Shown here piece by piece: positions 17,460 through 26,093 of a stretch of 64,000 nucleotides of DNA. The stretch's first letter is position 1; every line of letters starts with the position of its first letter. This DNA comes from Radicibacter daui (GTDB lineage Bacteria; Pseudomonadota; Alphaproteobacteria; Radicibacterales; Radicibacteraceae): contig CP131056.1 in NCBI GenBank assembly GCA_030657355.1, forward strand, positions 3,740,501 to 3,804,500, in the 5' to 3' direction. Under the pieces are notes generated by a model. That model had not been told where the DNA came from, did not search any database, and saw nothing but the letters and a program-made list of their open reading frames with translations. A program made the translations under genes and the position numbers.

Positions 17460-18671
17460 TCAATCCCGTGGCGCCGGCCCGCGATAACGTGCGCGCGGCC
17501 TGATGAGTCCCCCTTCGGCATATTGCTCCAGCGCATGCGCGCTCCAGCCTGCCATGCGCCCCAGCGCAAACAGGATGACGGGCGCTTCCTCCGGCAATCC
17601 CAGCGCCGTGGACAGCAGGCAAAGCGCCATGTCGAGCGAGGGCTTGGCCCCGGTCATATGCTCGCTCGCCCCGGCAATCCGCAGCATCTGCGGCCAGCGC
17701 TCCAGCTTTGCGCGGCCGGCCAGGCGGGCAATGGCAAACCAGCGTGGATCGCCCGCCGGATAAAGCGGATGGCCAAAGCCCGGCAGTTCCTCCCCGCGCT
17801 TCACCCGCGCCGCCATCGGCACCCGCGGATCGGTGGCCGCCAGCCACTCCGGCAGGCATGCCATGATGCGCCCGGTCATGCCGCCATGGCGGGGCCCCTG
17901 CAGGGCGGCGAACCCCGCCGTCAGCGCCGCCGCCAGCGGCGCGCCGGTCGCCGCCACCACGCGCACGGCAAAGGCGGAGGCGTTAAGCTCATGATCCGCG
18001 CTTAGAACCAGCGCCGCCCGCAGCAGCTCTTCATCCCGCCCTTCAAGCCCCCAGGCCATCGCCAGTTGCCGGTGCAGCGGCTCCGCCCCCGGCGGGCGCC
18101 GTGTGTCGGTCATGATCGCCGCCGCCCAGCGCATCAGGCGAGCGGCCGTGCGCATGACCGGCACCGGGGCCGTGTTGGCCGCCGCCAGTTCCTCCCCCGC
18201 CGCCAGCGCCAGCAGCGACTGGCACCGCTCCAGCGGACTGAGGCCGGCAGTGGCGGCGCGCGCGCCGGCAAGAGCGCTGCCCGTCGGCACGGCAGCCGCA
18301 AAAGGATCGTTCGCCCCGCTGGCCTCCGCTTGCCAGAGCAGCCGCGCCACCTCTTCCAGCGAGGCCCGCTCGGCCAGCCGGGCGGCATCATGGCCACGGT
18401 AATAGAGCCTGCCGTCCTGAATGGCGGTGAGCGCACTGTCCAACACCGGCTCGCCCCAGCTGAAACCGCTGGCGGAGCGCTCCTCCCGCGCGGCGCCCTG
18501 CGTGCGCGCCAGCAGCGCTTCCACATCGCCAGCCAGATACCAGCGCCGCCGGCTGGCATCGCGGGCATGAGAGAGGATGAGGCCGCGGCTCACATAGGCA
18601 TAAAGGCTGGCGACACTTACCCCCAGCCGGTCCGCCGCCTCCTTCGCCGTCAGATAAAGCTCGTTTGCCAT
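17460..18671 (-). CDS. Citrate-synthase-family protein fused to an N-terminal DNA-binding domain
   Basis: A 403-residue protein. Residues 1-55 form a MerR/excisionase-type helix-turn-helix (YLTAKEAADRLGVSVASLYAYVSRG). The rest is citrate synthase-like and keeps the three catalytic positions: His in SADHELNASAF (about 265), His in PGFGHPLYP (about 315) and Asp in KPSLDMALC (about 355). It could make citrate or methylcitrate from oxaloacetate and an acyl-CoA. The fusion suggests the enzyme fold is used as a metabolite-responsive regulator, or that the enzyme autoregulates. Similar HTH-citrate synthases are known in proteobacteria, generally uncharacterised. A methyltransferase is divergent across a 124-bp promoter region. 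Confidence 0.83.
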   Translation of the reverse strand: MANELYLTAKEAADRLGVSVASLYAYVSRGLILSHARDASRRRWYLAGDVEALLARTQGAAREERSASGFSWGEPVLDSALTAIQDGRLYYRGHDAARLAERASLEEVARLLWQAEASGANDPFAAAVPTGSALAGARAATAGLSPLERCQSLLALAAGEELAAANTAPVPVMRTAARLMRWAAAIMTDTRRPPGAEPLHRQLAMAWGLEGRDEELLRAALVLSADHELNASAFAVRVVAATGAPLAAALTAGFAALQGPRHGGMTGRIMACLPEWLAATDPRVPMAARVKRGEELPGFGHPLYPAGDPRWFAIARLAGRAKLERWPQMLRIAGASEHMTGAKPSLDMALCLLSTALGLPEEAPVILFALGRMAGWSAHALEQYAEGGLIRPRARYRGPAPRD

Positions 18672-18795
18672 CGCCGCCCTTTCCCCGGCCTTGTTTGCCG
18701 GAAAGCTTCAACTTGATTGTTATTATCATGATTGATCAATGTTGATGACAAGCGCCTGCTTCCTTCCGCGATCCCCGTTGATGGAGGAGAAGAAA

Positions 18796-19647
18796 ATGAG
18801 CGCCCTTTCCGCAGAACCCGATCTGCTGTCGCTCCAACGCCCGGGCCCGGAAGCACCCAAGCCGGTGATGCTGAACGGCACCGAGGCCGCCTTCGGCAAG
18901 ACGGCCAGCGACTACGGCAAACACCGCGCCGGCTTCCCGCCCGCTTTCTTTGACAGGCTTGCCGCCAGCGGGCTCGTCCGCCCCGGCGAGCGGGCGCTCG
19001 ATATCGGCACCGGTACCGGCACGGTGGCACGCGGCCTTGCCAGACTGGGGCTTGATGTGACCGGCATGGACCCGGCGGAGCCACTGCTGGCCGAAGCCCG
19101 CCGCCTCAGCCGCGAGGCACATCTGGCCGTCGGTTATCTGGCCGGCAAGGCGGAGGCGACGGGGCTTGCCGCCGGCGGCTTCGACCTCATCACCGCCGGC
19201 CAGTGCTGGCACTGGTTCGACCGGCCTGCTGCGGCTGCGGAGATGGCCCGGCTGCTGAAACCCGGCGGGCGCCTGATCATTTGCCATTTCGACTGGCTGC
19301 CGCTGCCCGGCAATGTGGTGGCGGCAACGGAAGCGCTGATCCGCACCCATAACCCGGACTGGAACATGGGCGGCGGGGCCGGCATCTATCCGCGCTGGTT
19401 TGCCGATCTTTCAGGCGCCGGCTTCAGCGGTTTGGAGAGTGCCAGCTTCGATATCGGCCAGCCCTACACCCATGAGGCCTGGCGAGGGCGCATCCGCGCA
19501 TCGGCCGGCATCAGCGCCAGCCTGCCGCCGCAAACGGTGGAAGCCTTTGACCGGGAGCATGGCGAGATGCTGGCACGGGATTTCCCGGCCGACCCGCTGA
19601 TCGTCCCGCACCGGGTGTGGTGGGTGAGCGGGGTGAAGGCTGAGTGA
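18796..19647 (+). CDS. Class I SAM-dependent methyltransferase
   Basis: A 283-residue methyltransferase of the Rossmann-fold class I type, UbiE/Methyltransf_11-like. Motif I is ALDIGTGTGTVARGL near residue 70, motif II LDVTGMDPAEPLLAEA, then FDLITAGQCWHWFD and LKPGGRLIICHFDW (motif III). The start is the ATG at 18796, 7 nt after a GGAGGAG site; further in-frame ATGs upstream lack one. The substrate is unknown. It is transcribed away from the HTH-citrate synthase and ends just before a RIME-like repeat that probably terminates it. Confidence 0.83.
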   Translation: MSALSAEPDLLSLQRPGPEAPKPVMLNGTEAAFGKTASDYGKHRAGFPPAFFDRLAASGLVRPGERALDIGTGTGTVARGLARLGLDVTGMDPAEPLLAEARRLSREAHLAVGYLAGKAEATGLAAGGFDLITAGQCWHWFDRPAAAAEMARLLKPGGRLIICHFDWLPLPGNVVAATEALIRTHNPDWNMGGGAGIYPRWFADLSGAGFSGLESASFDIGQPYTHEAWRGRIRASAGISASLPPQTVEAFDREHGEMLARDFPADPLIVPHRVWWVSGVKAE

Positions 19648-19666
19648 GGCCGATGGCAGGCCGCTC

Positions 19667-19795
19667 CTCATTACCCCCACCCGGCCTGCGGCCGACCTCC
19701 CCATGAATGGGGAGGTTTTATCTCACCATATCAGAACCTTATCCTTCCCCATTCATGGGGAAGGTGCCCCCGAAGGGGCGGATGGGGGTAATGAG
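19667..19795. repeat. RIME-like element, copy 2, with perfect terminal inverted repeats
   Basis: A 129-bp element bounded by a perfect 13-bp inverted repeat (CTCATTACCCCCA at 19667-19679 and its complement at 19783-19795). Inside are two hairpins, CCTCCCCAT-ATGGGGAGG and CCTTCCCCAT-ATGGGGAAGG, in opposite halves, plus short GGCCTGCGGCC and GCCCCCGAAGGGGC cores. Its half-sites align with those of copy 1 near 10.7 kb. It sits between convergent genes. Confidence 0.8.
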
Positions 19796-19815
19796 TCGAC
19801 CCCGACACCAGCCCC

Positions 19816-21099
19816 TCAAAGCATATCCCGCAGCCGGTACCACAACATCGCCAGCACCAGCGTCGGCGTCCGCAGCGGGCCGCCGGGGAACGGGCGGTGC
19901 GGAATGCGGGCGAACACGTCAAACCGTTCTGCCGTGCCGGCAATGGCCTCCGCCATCAGCCGGCCGGCAAGGCCGGTCAGCGCCACGCCATGGCCGGAGA
20001 AGCCCTGCGCAAAGAAGGTGTTGGGGCCTAGGCGGCCCAGATGCGGCAGCCGGTTCATCGAGATATCGACATAACCGCCCCAGCAATGCTCGATCTCCAG
20101 ATCATCGAGCTGCGGGAAATAATGCAGCATGGTGCGGCGCATGGCCTGCCTGAGCCCCGGCGCATCCATGCCGGAATAACTCACCCGCCCGCCGAACAGC
20201 ATGCGGTTATCCGGCGACAGGCGATAATAATTGAGCACGAAGTTGATGTCCGCCACCGCCATGCGGTCCCTGATCAGCTTCTCGGCCCGCTCCGCCGCCA
20301 TCGGCGTGGTGGAGACGATATAGGTGCCGACCGGCATGATGCGGGAGGCCATCTGCGGCACCTGGCGGAACAGCGCATTGCCGCCCAGCACCATATATTT
20401 GCCGCGCACCGTGCCGCGATCCGTCACCGCGGCCGGGCTGGCCCCGGTCTCGACGCGGGTAACTTCCGTCTGTTCATAGATGCGCACACCCGCCGCCAGC
20501 GCCGCGCGGGCAAGGCCGAGGCAGTAGTTGAGCGGATGGATCTGGCCGGCGGTGGGATCATACATGCCGGAGGTGTAGCGCTCGCTCTCCACCCAGCTGC
20601 CAATCTCCAGCTTGTCGAGATAACGCACGCCGGTAGCGCCATAGGCGTGCAGCTCTTCCTCATGCTCGCGCAGGGCGCGGTCATGCCGGGCCTTCACGCC
20701 GGCCAGCAGATAACCCCAGCGCAGGTCGCAATCGATGGCGTAACGCTCGACATTGTCGCGAACGATGCCCTTGGCCTCTTCGGCCATTTCCCACAGCGAC
20801 ATCGCCATGTCATGGCCGAACCAGCGTACCAGCGTGCCCATCTCGGGATTGTAGCCGGAGCAGATCTGCCCGCCATTGCGTCCGGAAGCGCCGTTGCCCA
20901 CGCGGTCGCCTTCCAGCACCACGCAGGAATAACCGCGCGCCGTCAGCTCCAGCGCGGTGGTGAGGCCGGTAAAACCGCCGCCCAGGATCACGACATCGCA
21001 GCTCATATCCCCGTCAAGGGGCGGCAACTCGGGAAAGTCTGTCGCGGTCGTCTGGTACCAGGAGGGGGCTTTGGCGAGCGTGGAAATACCGTCTTTCAA
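19816..21099 (-). CDS. puuB: Gamma-glutamylputrescine oxidoreductase (FAD-dependent)
   Basis: FAD-dependent amine oxidase of the DAO family, 427 residues. It probably oxidises gamma-glutamylputrescine to gamma-glutamylaminobutanal. The N-terminus has the PuuB-like SWYQTTATDFPELPPLDGD. The dinucleotide motif DVVILGGGFTGLTTALELT is followed by VVLEGDRVGNGASGRNGG (flavin site), and GGYVDISMNRLPHLGRL plus QGFSGHGVALTGLAG are near the C-terminus. I chose TTG at 21099 because AGGAGG lies 7 nt before it; a GTG at 21117 would overlap that ribosome site. The puuA-like gene lies about 2.7 kb downstream, so they are not one operon. It is convergent with the methyltransferase. Confidence 0.87.
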   Translation of the reverse strand: MKDGISTLAKAPSWYQTTATDFPELPPLDGDMSCDVVILGGGFTGLTTALELTARGYSCVVLEGDRVGNGASGRNGGQICSGYNPEMGTLVRWFGHDMAMSLWEMAEEAKGIVRDNVERYAIDCDLRWGYLLAGVKARHDRALREHEEELHAYGATGVRYLDKLEIGSWVESERYTSGMYDPTAGQIHPLNYCLGLARAALAAGVRIYEQTEVTRVETGASPAAVTDRGTVRGKYMVLGGNALFRQVPQMASRIMPVGTYIVSTTPMAAERAEKLIRDRMAVADINFVLNYYRLSPDNRMLFGGRVSYSGMDAPGLRQAMRRTMLHYFPQLDDLEIEHCWGGYVDISMNRLPHLGRLGPNTFFAQGFSGHGVALTGLAGRLMAEAIAGTAERFDVFARIPHRPFPGGPLRTPTLVLAMLWYRLRDML

Positions 21100-21145
21100 G
21101 AAAGCGCCTCCTGGCACCGGATCATCTGGCTAGGGGGAGTGCGGA

Positions 21146-21349
21146 TCAGCCGCCGGGCGTGACGCCCAGCTGGCGCTGGATCTGGGCCGCAAGCTGCGCA
21201 GCCGCCTGCGGATCGATGGCGAAGGTGAAGACCTCGTCCACCGTGCTCTGCATCTGGATCAGCACCACATTGCCGTCATTGGCAAGCTGGCTGCCAAGCT
21301 GCTTGACGATGATGGCCTCGATGCCGTCTCCGGGGTTCTGATCGCTCAC
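21146..21349 (-). CDS. Small conserved-looking protein, unknown function
   Basis: A 67-residue soluble protein starting at a GTG (SDQNPGDGIEAIIVKQLG) behind an AGAGGCGA site. It has alternating hydrophobic strands (NVVLIQMQST, VFTFAIDPQAAAQLAAQI) and no signal peptide. It sits upstream of puuB on the same strand, 46 bp away. The composition looks like a real small folded protein rather than a chance frame. I recognise no family. Confidence 0.5.
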   Translation of the reverse strand: MSDQNPGDGIEAIIVKQLGSQLANDGNVVLIQMQSTVDEVFTFAIDPQAAAQLAAQIQRQLGVTPGG

Positions 21350-21637
21350 GGGCAGGTCGCCTCTTTAAAAAAATGGGTCATTCCCTTGAAGATACTGCCA
21401 AAAGGACGCGACAAGAGGCACCCGGATGACAGTGGCTTGCCCTATCTCACACGCCCTGCCCCCCTTTGTCGACCCCGCCATGCCGCGCCGCTGCCCGCCG
21501 CCTCTTCGCCGGCGCAGGGCGGCCATGCGCAAAGCAGGGCGCAAAAGGCCCTTGATCTCCGCTGCCCCCTCCGCTAAATGATCCGCCACCGCAAGCGACG
21601 GCCCGGCCAGATGGCCCCTGCCCGCTGCGCCGGTAAC

Positions 21638-21713
21638 GCGCCCTTCGTCTAGAGGCCTAGGACGCCGCCCTCTCACGGCGGCAACACGGGTTCGAATCCC
21701 GTAGGGCGTACCA
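21638..21713 (+). tRNA. tRNA-Glu (anticodon CTC)
   Basis: A 76-nt cloverleaf with encoded CCA. Acceptor GCGCCCT (21638-21644) pairs with AGGGCGT. The D arm contains CGTCTAGAGGCCTAGGACG. The anticodon stem CCGCC/GGCGG holds loop CTCTCAC with anticodon CTC, and the T arm has GGTTCGAATCC. It reads GAG codons, which are abundant in this GC-rich genome. No integrase or duplicated 3' end follows, so it is not an occupied integration site here. Confidence 0.95.
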
Positions 21714-21806
21714 ACTTCTCCAGAACTGAAATTCTGCATCTGGTTCCGAATGGGCCCGGGCCGTTTCGGCTGCCCGCTCCCGGCATGCCGGATACCGAAA
21801 ACGAAA

Positions 21807-21836
21807 GCGGCGACACCGCGCAAGCAGTGCCGCCGC
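21807..21836 (-). terminator. Terminator of the inositol-phosphatase-like operon
   Basis: Imperfect GC-rich stem (21807-21816 with 21827-21836), followed in the minus-strand transcript by TTTCGTTTTCG. It lies 20 nt after the stop of the phosphatase gene and would end the ABC-transporter operon. Confidence 0.6.
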
Positions 21837-21856
21837 CAGAGATCGTGGGCGCTGCC

Positions 21857-22657
21857 TTAGACCCCCGCAATCCGCCTCAGATCGTCAATTGCCCCCGGCG
21901 CCGCCGCCAGAACGACAGAGCCTTTGGTCAGGCTTTCGCCTTCGGTCGGGAACGGGTGGAACCAGCCGCCGGCCTCGCGCACGAGGCAGTAGCCGCCAAG
22001 ACAATCCCAGGCGTGCATGTAGGGCTCGTAATAGCCAACCAGCCGGCCGGCCGCGACATAGGCCAGCATCATGGCGCCCGAGCCGTTGCGGATGAAGCTG
22101 GCGCCGGCTTCCAAAAGCTTTTCCACCATCTGGCCGACGAATTGCGGGGTGACGAAATTATTGGCGCCGAAGCCGGTGGGCATGTTGCGCAGGGTGCGGG
22201 CCGGGTCGAGCGTCAGGCGTTTGCCGTTGAGCGTCGCCCCCATGCCGGCAGCAGCGGCATAAAGCTCGTCCTGGCAGGGCGCCGAGATCACGCCGATCAC
22301 CGGCTCCCCGCCCTGCAGCAGGGCGATGGAGACGCACCAGTTGGGCATGCCGTTGACGAAGGGCGCGGTGCCATCGATAGGGTCCACCACCCAGGTGAAG
22401 GCGGAAGTGCCGCGCTCCAGCCCGTATTCCTCGCCCAGAAACCCGTCATCCGGATAGGCCCCAAGCAGGCGTTCTCGCACCAGTTTTTCAACATTGCGGT
22501 CGGCGATGGAGACAACATCCTGCGGGTCGCGCTTGGTCTCGATCACCAGCGTTTCGCGGCGGCGGAAATAATCGAGCGCCAGTTCCCCCGCCTCGCGGGC
22601 CACAGCCTCGGCAAGGGCAAGGCGGGCATCAAGGCCGGGGATGGAAGAAGCGGTCAT
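21857..22657 (-). CDS. Inositol monophosphatase family phosphatase
   Basis: A 266-residue Mg2+-dependent phosphatase of the IMPase/SuhB/HisN fold. The first metal motif is FLGEEYGLE near residue 73, the second WVVDPIDGTAPFVNG near 90, and the third MHAWDCLGGYCLVREAGG near 213. Family enzymes remove phosphate from inositol monophosphate, sugar phosphates, histidinol phosphate or 3'-phosphoadenosine phosphates. It is the last gene of an ABC transporter operon (47 nt after the ATPase), so it probably dephosphorylates the imported or derived compound. The substrate is not readable from sequence. Confidence 0.88.
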   Translation of the reverse strand: MTASSIPGLDARLALAEAVAREAGELALDYFRRRETLVIETKRDPQDVVSIADRNVEKLVRERLLGAYPDDGFLGEEYGLERGTSAFTWVVDPIDGTAPFVNGMPNWCVSIALLQGGEPVIGVISAPCQDELYAAAAGMGATLNGKRLTLDPARTLRNMPTGFGANNFVTPQFVGQMVEKLLEAGASFIRNGSGAMMLAYVAAGRLVGYYEPYMHAWDCLGGYCLVREAGGWFHPFPTEGESLTKGSVVLAAAPGAIDDLRRIAGV

Positions 22658-22704
22658 GGCAGTCCTTCAGAGGAGCGGGACAAGAAAGAAAGAGGTACCG
22701 GCGG

Positions 22705-23784
22705 TCAGCCGGCGATGAGGGCGATGCCGCGCTCACGCAAGCCCACCGCCACCTCCGAGCGGGGCGGCAGCGCAATGGCGGCGGAAGCATCGGTGACGAA
22801 GAGCGTGGCACCGGCCACCTCCACCTCATATTCCACATGGCCGCCCAGATAGGCGGCCGAGGTGATGCGCCCCTTGAGCGGGGCATCGCCGGCAAGCGGC
22901 GAGAGGGTAATGGCGCCGGGGCGGATGGCGAGCCGCGCCGGGCCGGGCCGGGCGGCACGCGCCGGCAGGCTTTGCACGAGGCCGGCATAATTGATGGTCG
23001 CCCTGCCCGCCTCCACGCTTTCCACCACGCAGTCCACCACATTCGCCTCGCCGATAAAGTCGGCGATGAAGGGGCTGGCGGGGGATTCGTAAAGCTCATG
23101 CGGCGCGCCCTGCTGGGCAATCACCCCTTCCTTCATCACCACGATGCGGTCGGAGACGGCCAGCGCCTCCTCCTGGTCATGCGTCACATAAACGGCGGTG
23201 AAACCGAGGCGCTGCTGCAGGTCGCGGATTTCGGAGCGCACACGGCGGCGCAGGCGCGCATCAAGGTTGGAGAGCGGCTCGTCCAGCAGCAGCACCTGCG
23301 GCTCCAGCACCAGCGCGCGGGCGACGGCCACACGCTGCTGCTGGCCGCCGGAAAGTTCGGCCGGCAGGCGCGCGCCCATGCCGGCAAGGCCGACAAGGGC
23401 AAGCCCGTCTTCCGCCTTCTCCCGCGCTTCCTTGCGTTTGAGGCCGGAGGATTCAAGGCCGTAGGCCACATTGTCCAGCGCGCTCATATGCGGGAAGAGC
23501 GCGTAGGACTGGAAGACCATGGAGACGTCGCGCTCGTTGGCGGGCAGCAGCGTCACGTCCTTGCCGCCGATGAGAATGCGGCCGGAGGTGGGGTGCTCAA
23601 GGCCCGCCAGCATGCGCAGCGTGGTGGTCTTGCCGCAGCCGGAAGGGCCCAGCAGCGTCACCAGCGTTCCCGGCTCGATGGTGAAGGAGAGATCGGGAAT
23701 GGCGGTAAAGACGCCGAAGCTCTTGCGCACATTCTCGAAGATCACGGAGCCGGGCTGGTTGAGGGCGGGGCTTGCCGGGTTCAT
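22705..23784 (-). CDS. ABC transporter ATP-binding protein (FbpC/AfuC/PotA type)
   Basis: A 359-residue ATPase. Walker A is LLGPSGCGKTTT near residue 44, followed by FQSYALFPHM, signature LSGGQQQRVAVARAL, Walker B VLLLDEPLSNLDARL and VTHDQEEALAVSD. A C-terminal TOBE-like regulatory domain starts at about residue 275 (RLAIRPGAITLS). The start overlaps the permease stop by 4 nt. With the neighbouring permease and binding protein it forms an AfuABC/FbpABC-like importer. Confidence 0.9.
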   Translation of the reverse strand: MNPASPALNQPGSVIFENVRKSFGVFTAIPDLSFTIEPGTLVTLLGPSGCGKTTTLRMLAGLEHPTSGRILIGGKDVTLLPANERDVSMVFQSYALFPHMSALDNVAYGLESSGLKRKEAREKAEDGLALVGLAGMGARLPAELSGGQQQRVAVARALVLEPQVLLLDEPLSNLDARLRRRVRSEIRDLQQRLGFTAVYVTHDQEEALAVSDRIVVMKEGVIAQQGAPHELYESPASPFIADFIGEANVVDCVVESVEAGRATINYAGLVQSLPARAARPGPARLAIRPGAITLSPLAGDAPLKGRITSAAYLGGHVEYEVEVAGATLFVTDASAAIALPPRSEVAVGLRERGIALIAG

Positions 23785-26012
23785 ACGGGTTTCTCCTGAC
23801 CGGGAAGCGCAGGCGAAGCCGGGCGCGATTGCACCCGGTTTTCGCGGCGCAGGCGCCGTTCACCCACCAGCAGCTGGAAGGCGGCGATGACGGTCACCAT
23901 GATGACGATGAGGGCGGAGGAGTAGGCGATGGCAACGCCATATTCGCCATTCTCCACCAGGCCGACGATGTAGGCGGTGGACATGTTGTATTGCGCGCTG
24001 ACGAGGAAGATGACGGCGCTGATCGAGGTGATGGCGCGCACGAAGGAATAGACGAGCGCGGCGGTAATGGCAGGCCGCAGCAGCGGCGCCACCACCCGGC
24101 GCACGGTGCGGAAGCTGTCGGCCCTGAGCGTCAGCGAGGCTTCATCAAGGCTCTTGTCGATCTGGCTCATCGCTGCCACACCGCCGCGCACACCCACCGG
24201 CATGTTGCGGAAGACGAAGCACATGACGAGGATGAGGGCCGTACCCGTCATCTCCAGCGGCGGCAGGTTGAAGGCCATGATGTAGCTGATGCCGATGACA
24301 GTGCCGGGGATGGCAAAGCTCATCATCAGCGCAAACTCGAAAAGCCCGCGCCCGGCAAATTTCTGCCGCACGATGATATAGGCGGTAAGCAGGCCGACGA
24401 CGGCCGTGAGCGGCGCGGAGATGAGCGCGATTTCCATCGTGGTCCAGAAGCTGTCCCACGCCACGCCGCTCCAGGCGATACCGCCATTATCGCGCAGGCC
24501 AATGGAAAAGGCCTTCACGTAGTGCTCGACGGTCAGCGTGTTATCGAGCCCCCAGGTGCGCACAAAACCGCCAAAGAGGATCATGACGTAGACGACAAGG
24601 GTAAAGATGCCCCACGGGATAACCAGTCCGTGTACGGCAAAGGAGAGGCCACGCGGCAGGGCGGCATGGGCCCCGCTGTCGCCCTTGCCGGTAACGGTCG
24701 CGAAGTTCTTGCCCGAGAGCCACAGCCGCTGCGCGATGAAAGCCGTCATGGTGAAGACGAGCAGGATCATCGCCAGCACGGCGGCGCGGGCGGGATCGTT
24801 CTGCGAGCCGACAACGGCAAAGAAGATTTCGGTCGAAAGCACGCCATGGCTGCCGCCCAGCACCATCGGGTTGCCGAAATCAGCCATGCTTTCGATGAAG
24901 GCGATGAGGAAGGCGTTGGCGAGGCCGGGCGCCATCAGCGGCAGCGATACACGGCGAAAGGTGCGCCAGCGGTCCGCCCGCAAGGTCTGTGAGGCTTCTT
25001 CCATCGAGGGGCTCACCCCCTCCACCACGCCGATGAGGACGAGGAAGGAGATGGGGGTGAAGGAGAGCACCTGCGCGATCCAGATGCCGGTCATGCCGTA
25101 GAGCCAGCGCCCCGGCTCGATGCCCAGCAGATCAGAGACCAGCTGCGTCACCACACCCGAGCGGCCGAACAACAGGATAAGCGCAAGGCCGATGACGAAG
25201 GGCGGGGTGATGATGGGCAGGATGGTGAGCAGGCGCAGCCCCTTCTTGAAGGGAAAGCGCGTGCGTGTGGCAACGAGCGCGAAGCTGAGGCCGAGGAGCG
25301 TGGCGCCGCTTGCCGTCAGGATGGCGAGCCACAATGTGCGCCAGGCAACGCCGCAGCGCCCGGCGCCAATCACGCAGTCGAGGCTCCAGATCGAGGGGTC
25401 GGCGATGTTGTGGAAGAAGCCGTCCGGCTTGAAGGAGCCGTCAAAATCCTGGAACGCCCCGGCAAACATGCTGAGCACGGGATAAAAGACGAAGATCGTA
25501 ACCAAGGCGATGAGCGTGGCGATGGAGCCGACGATAAAGGCATCGCCCTTCATCGCGCCGCGTTCGGCAAGGCCGAAGGACAGCAGCAGGATGAAGGTGA
25601 AGCCGGTGACGACGGCGCCGGCACCCATGGAGGGCTGGCCATCGCCAAGGCTGCCGAAAAGCCGCTCCAGCACACCCCAGCTCCAGCCGGAAAAGCCGAT
25701 GGCGAGCCCCTCGAAAGTCAGGAAAACCAGGCCGAGAACGCCGGAGAGAATGAGCAGGCGGGCACGCCGCGACGGCTCCCGCGTAAAACGCGCGGCAAGG
25801 CCGATCCCCATGAGGGCAGCGGCAATCGCCAGCCACCAGCGGCCATGCTGAAACACCTGCAGGATAGCGGGCGCACTGGCTGGCTTGCCGGGATAACCCT
25901 GAAGCCAGCCAAAGCCATAAAAGCCGCCGTCGATCCGGTACCAGGGCAAAAGAAGAAGAGCGGCAAAACCGGCAACCAGCGCGATGTTCAGCCTGCGGTC
26001 AGTACCCGTCAT
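23781..26012 (-). CDS. ABC transporter fused double permease (AfuB/FbpB type)
   Basis: A 743-residue membrane protein containing two permease domains in one chain. The first EAA loop is MEEASQTLRADRWRTFRR near residue 355 and the second LDEASLTLRADSFRTVRR near 640. An extra N-terminal membrane region of about 200 residues (several hydrophobic helices from IALVAGFAALLLLPW) precedes the first domain; such long forms occur in AfuB-like permeases of rhizobia. The ATG at 26012 (MTGTDRRLNIA) has a GGGGA site and fits the family better than the frame extension upstream. It is coupled to the ATPase by an ATGA overlap. Confidence 0.88.
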   Translation of the reverse strand: MTGTDRRLNIALVAGFAALLLLPWYRIDGGFYGFGWLQGYPGKPASAPAILQVFQHGRWWLAIAAALMGIGLAARFTREPSRRARLLILSGVLGLVFLTFEGLAIGFSGWSWGVLERLFGSLGDGQPSMGAGAVVTGFTFILLLSFGLAERGAMKGDAFIVGSIATLIALVTIFVFYPVLSMFAGAFQDFDGSFKPDGFFHNIADPSIWSLDCVIGAGRCGVAWRTLWLAILTASGATLLGLSFALVATRTRFPFKKGLRLLTILPIITPPFVIGLALILLFGRSGVVTQLVSDLLGIEPGRWLYGMTGIWIAQVLSFTPISFLVLIGVVEGVSPSMEEASQTLRADRWRTFRRVSLPLMAPGLANAFLIAFIESMADFGNPMVLGGSHGVLSTEIFFAVVGSQNDPARAAVLAMILLVFTMTAFIAQRLWLSGKNFATVTGKGDSGAHAALPRGLSFAVHGLVIPWGIFTLVVYVMILFGGFVRTWGLDNTLTVEHYVKAFSIGLRDNGGIAWSGVAWDSFWTTMEIALISAPLTAVVGLLTAYIIVRQKFAGRGLFEFALMMSFAIPGTVIGISYIMAFNLPPLEMTGTALILVMCFVFRNMPVGVRGGVAAMSQIDKSLDEASLTLRADSFRTVRRVVAPLLRPAITAALVYSFVRAITSISAVIFLVSAQYNMSTAYIVGLVENGEYGVAIAYSSALIVIMVTVIAAFQLLVGERRLRRENRVQSRPASPALPGQEKPV

Positions 26013-26093
26013 GAAGTCCCCGTCTGCCTCGTGCGGACAGCACGTCACTCAAAAAAGGCGGGGCCGGCGCCAGGCCGGCCCCAGGGAGGACAA

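Noticed and set aside
21365-21823. 152-codon minus-strand frame across the tRNA-Glu gene
   Set aside because: Most of the distinctive peptide (GTPYGIRTRVAAVRG) is the complement of the tRNA, a well-known annotation artefact.
21638-21900. Possible genomic island integrated at tRNA-Glu
   Set aside because: There is no integrase, no repeat of the tRNA 3' end, and the next genes belong to a normal ABC operon.
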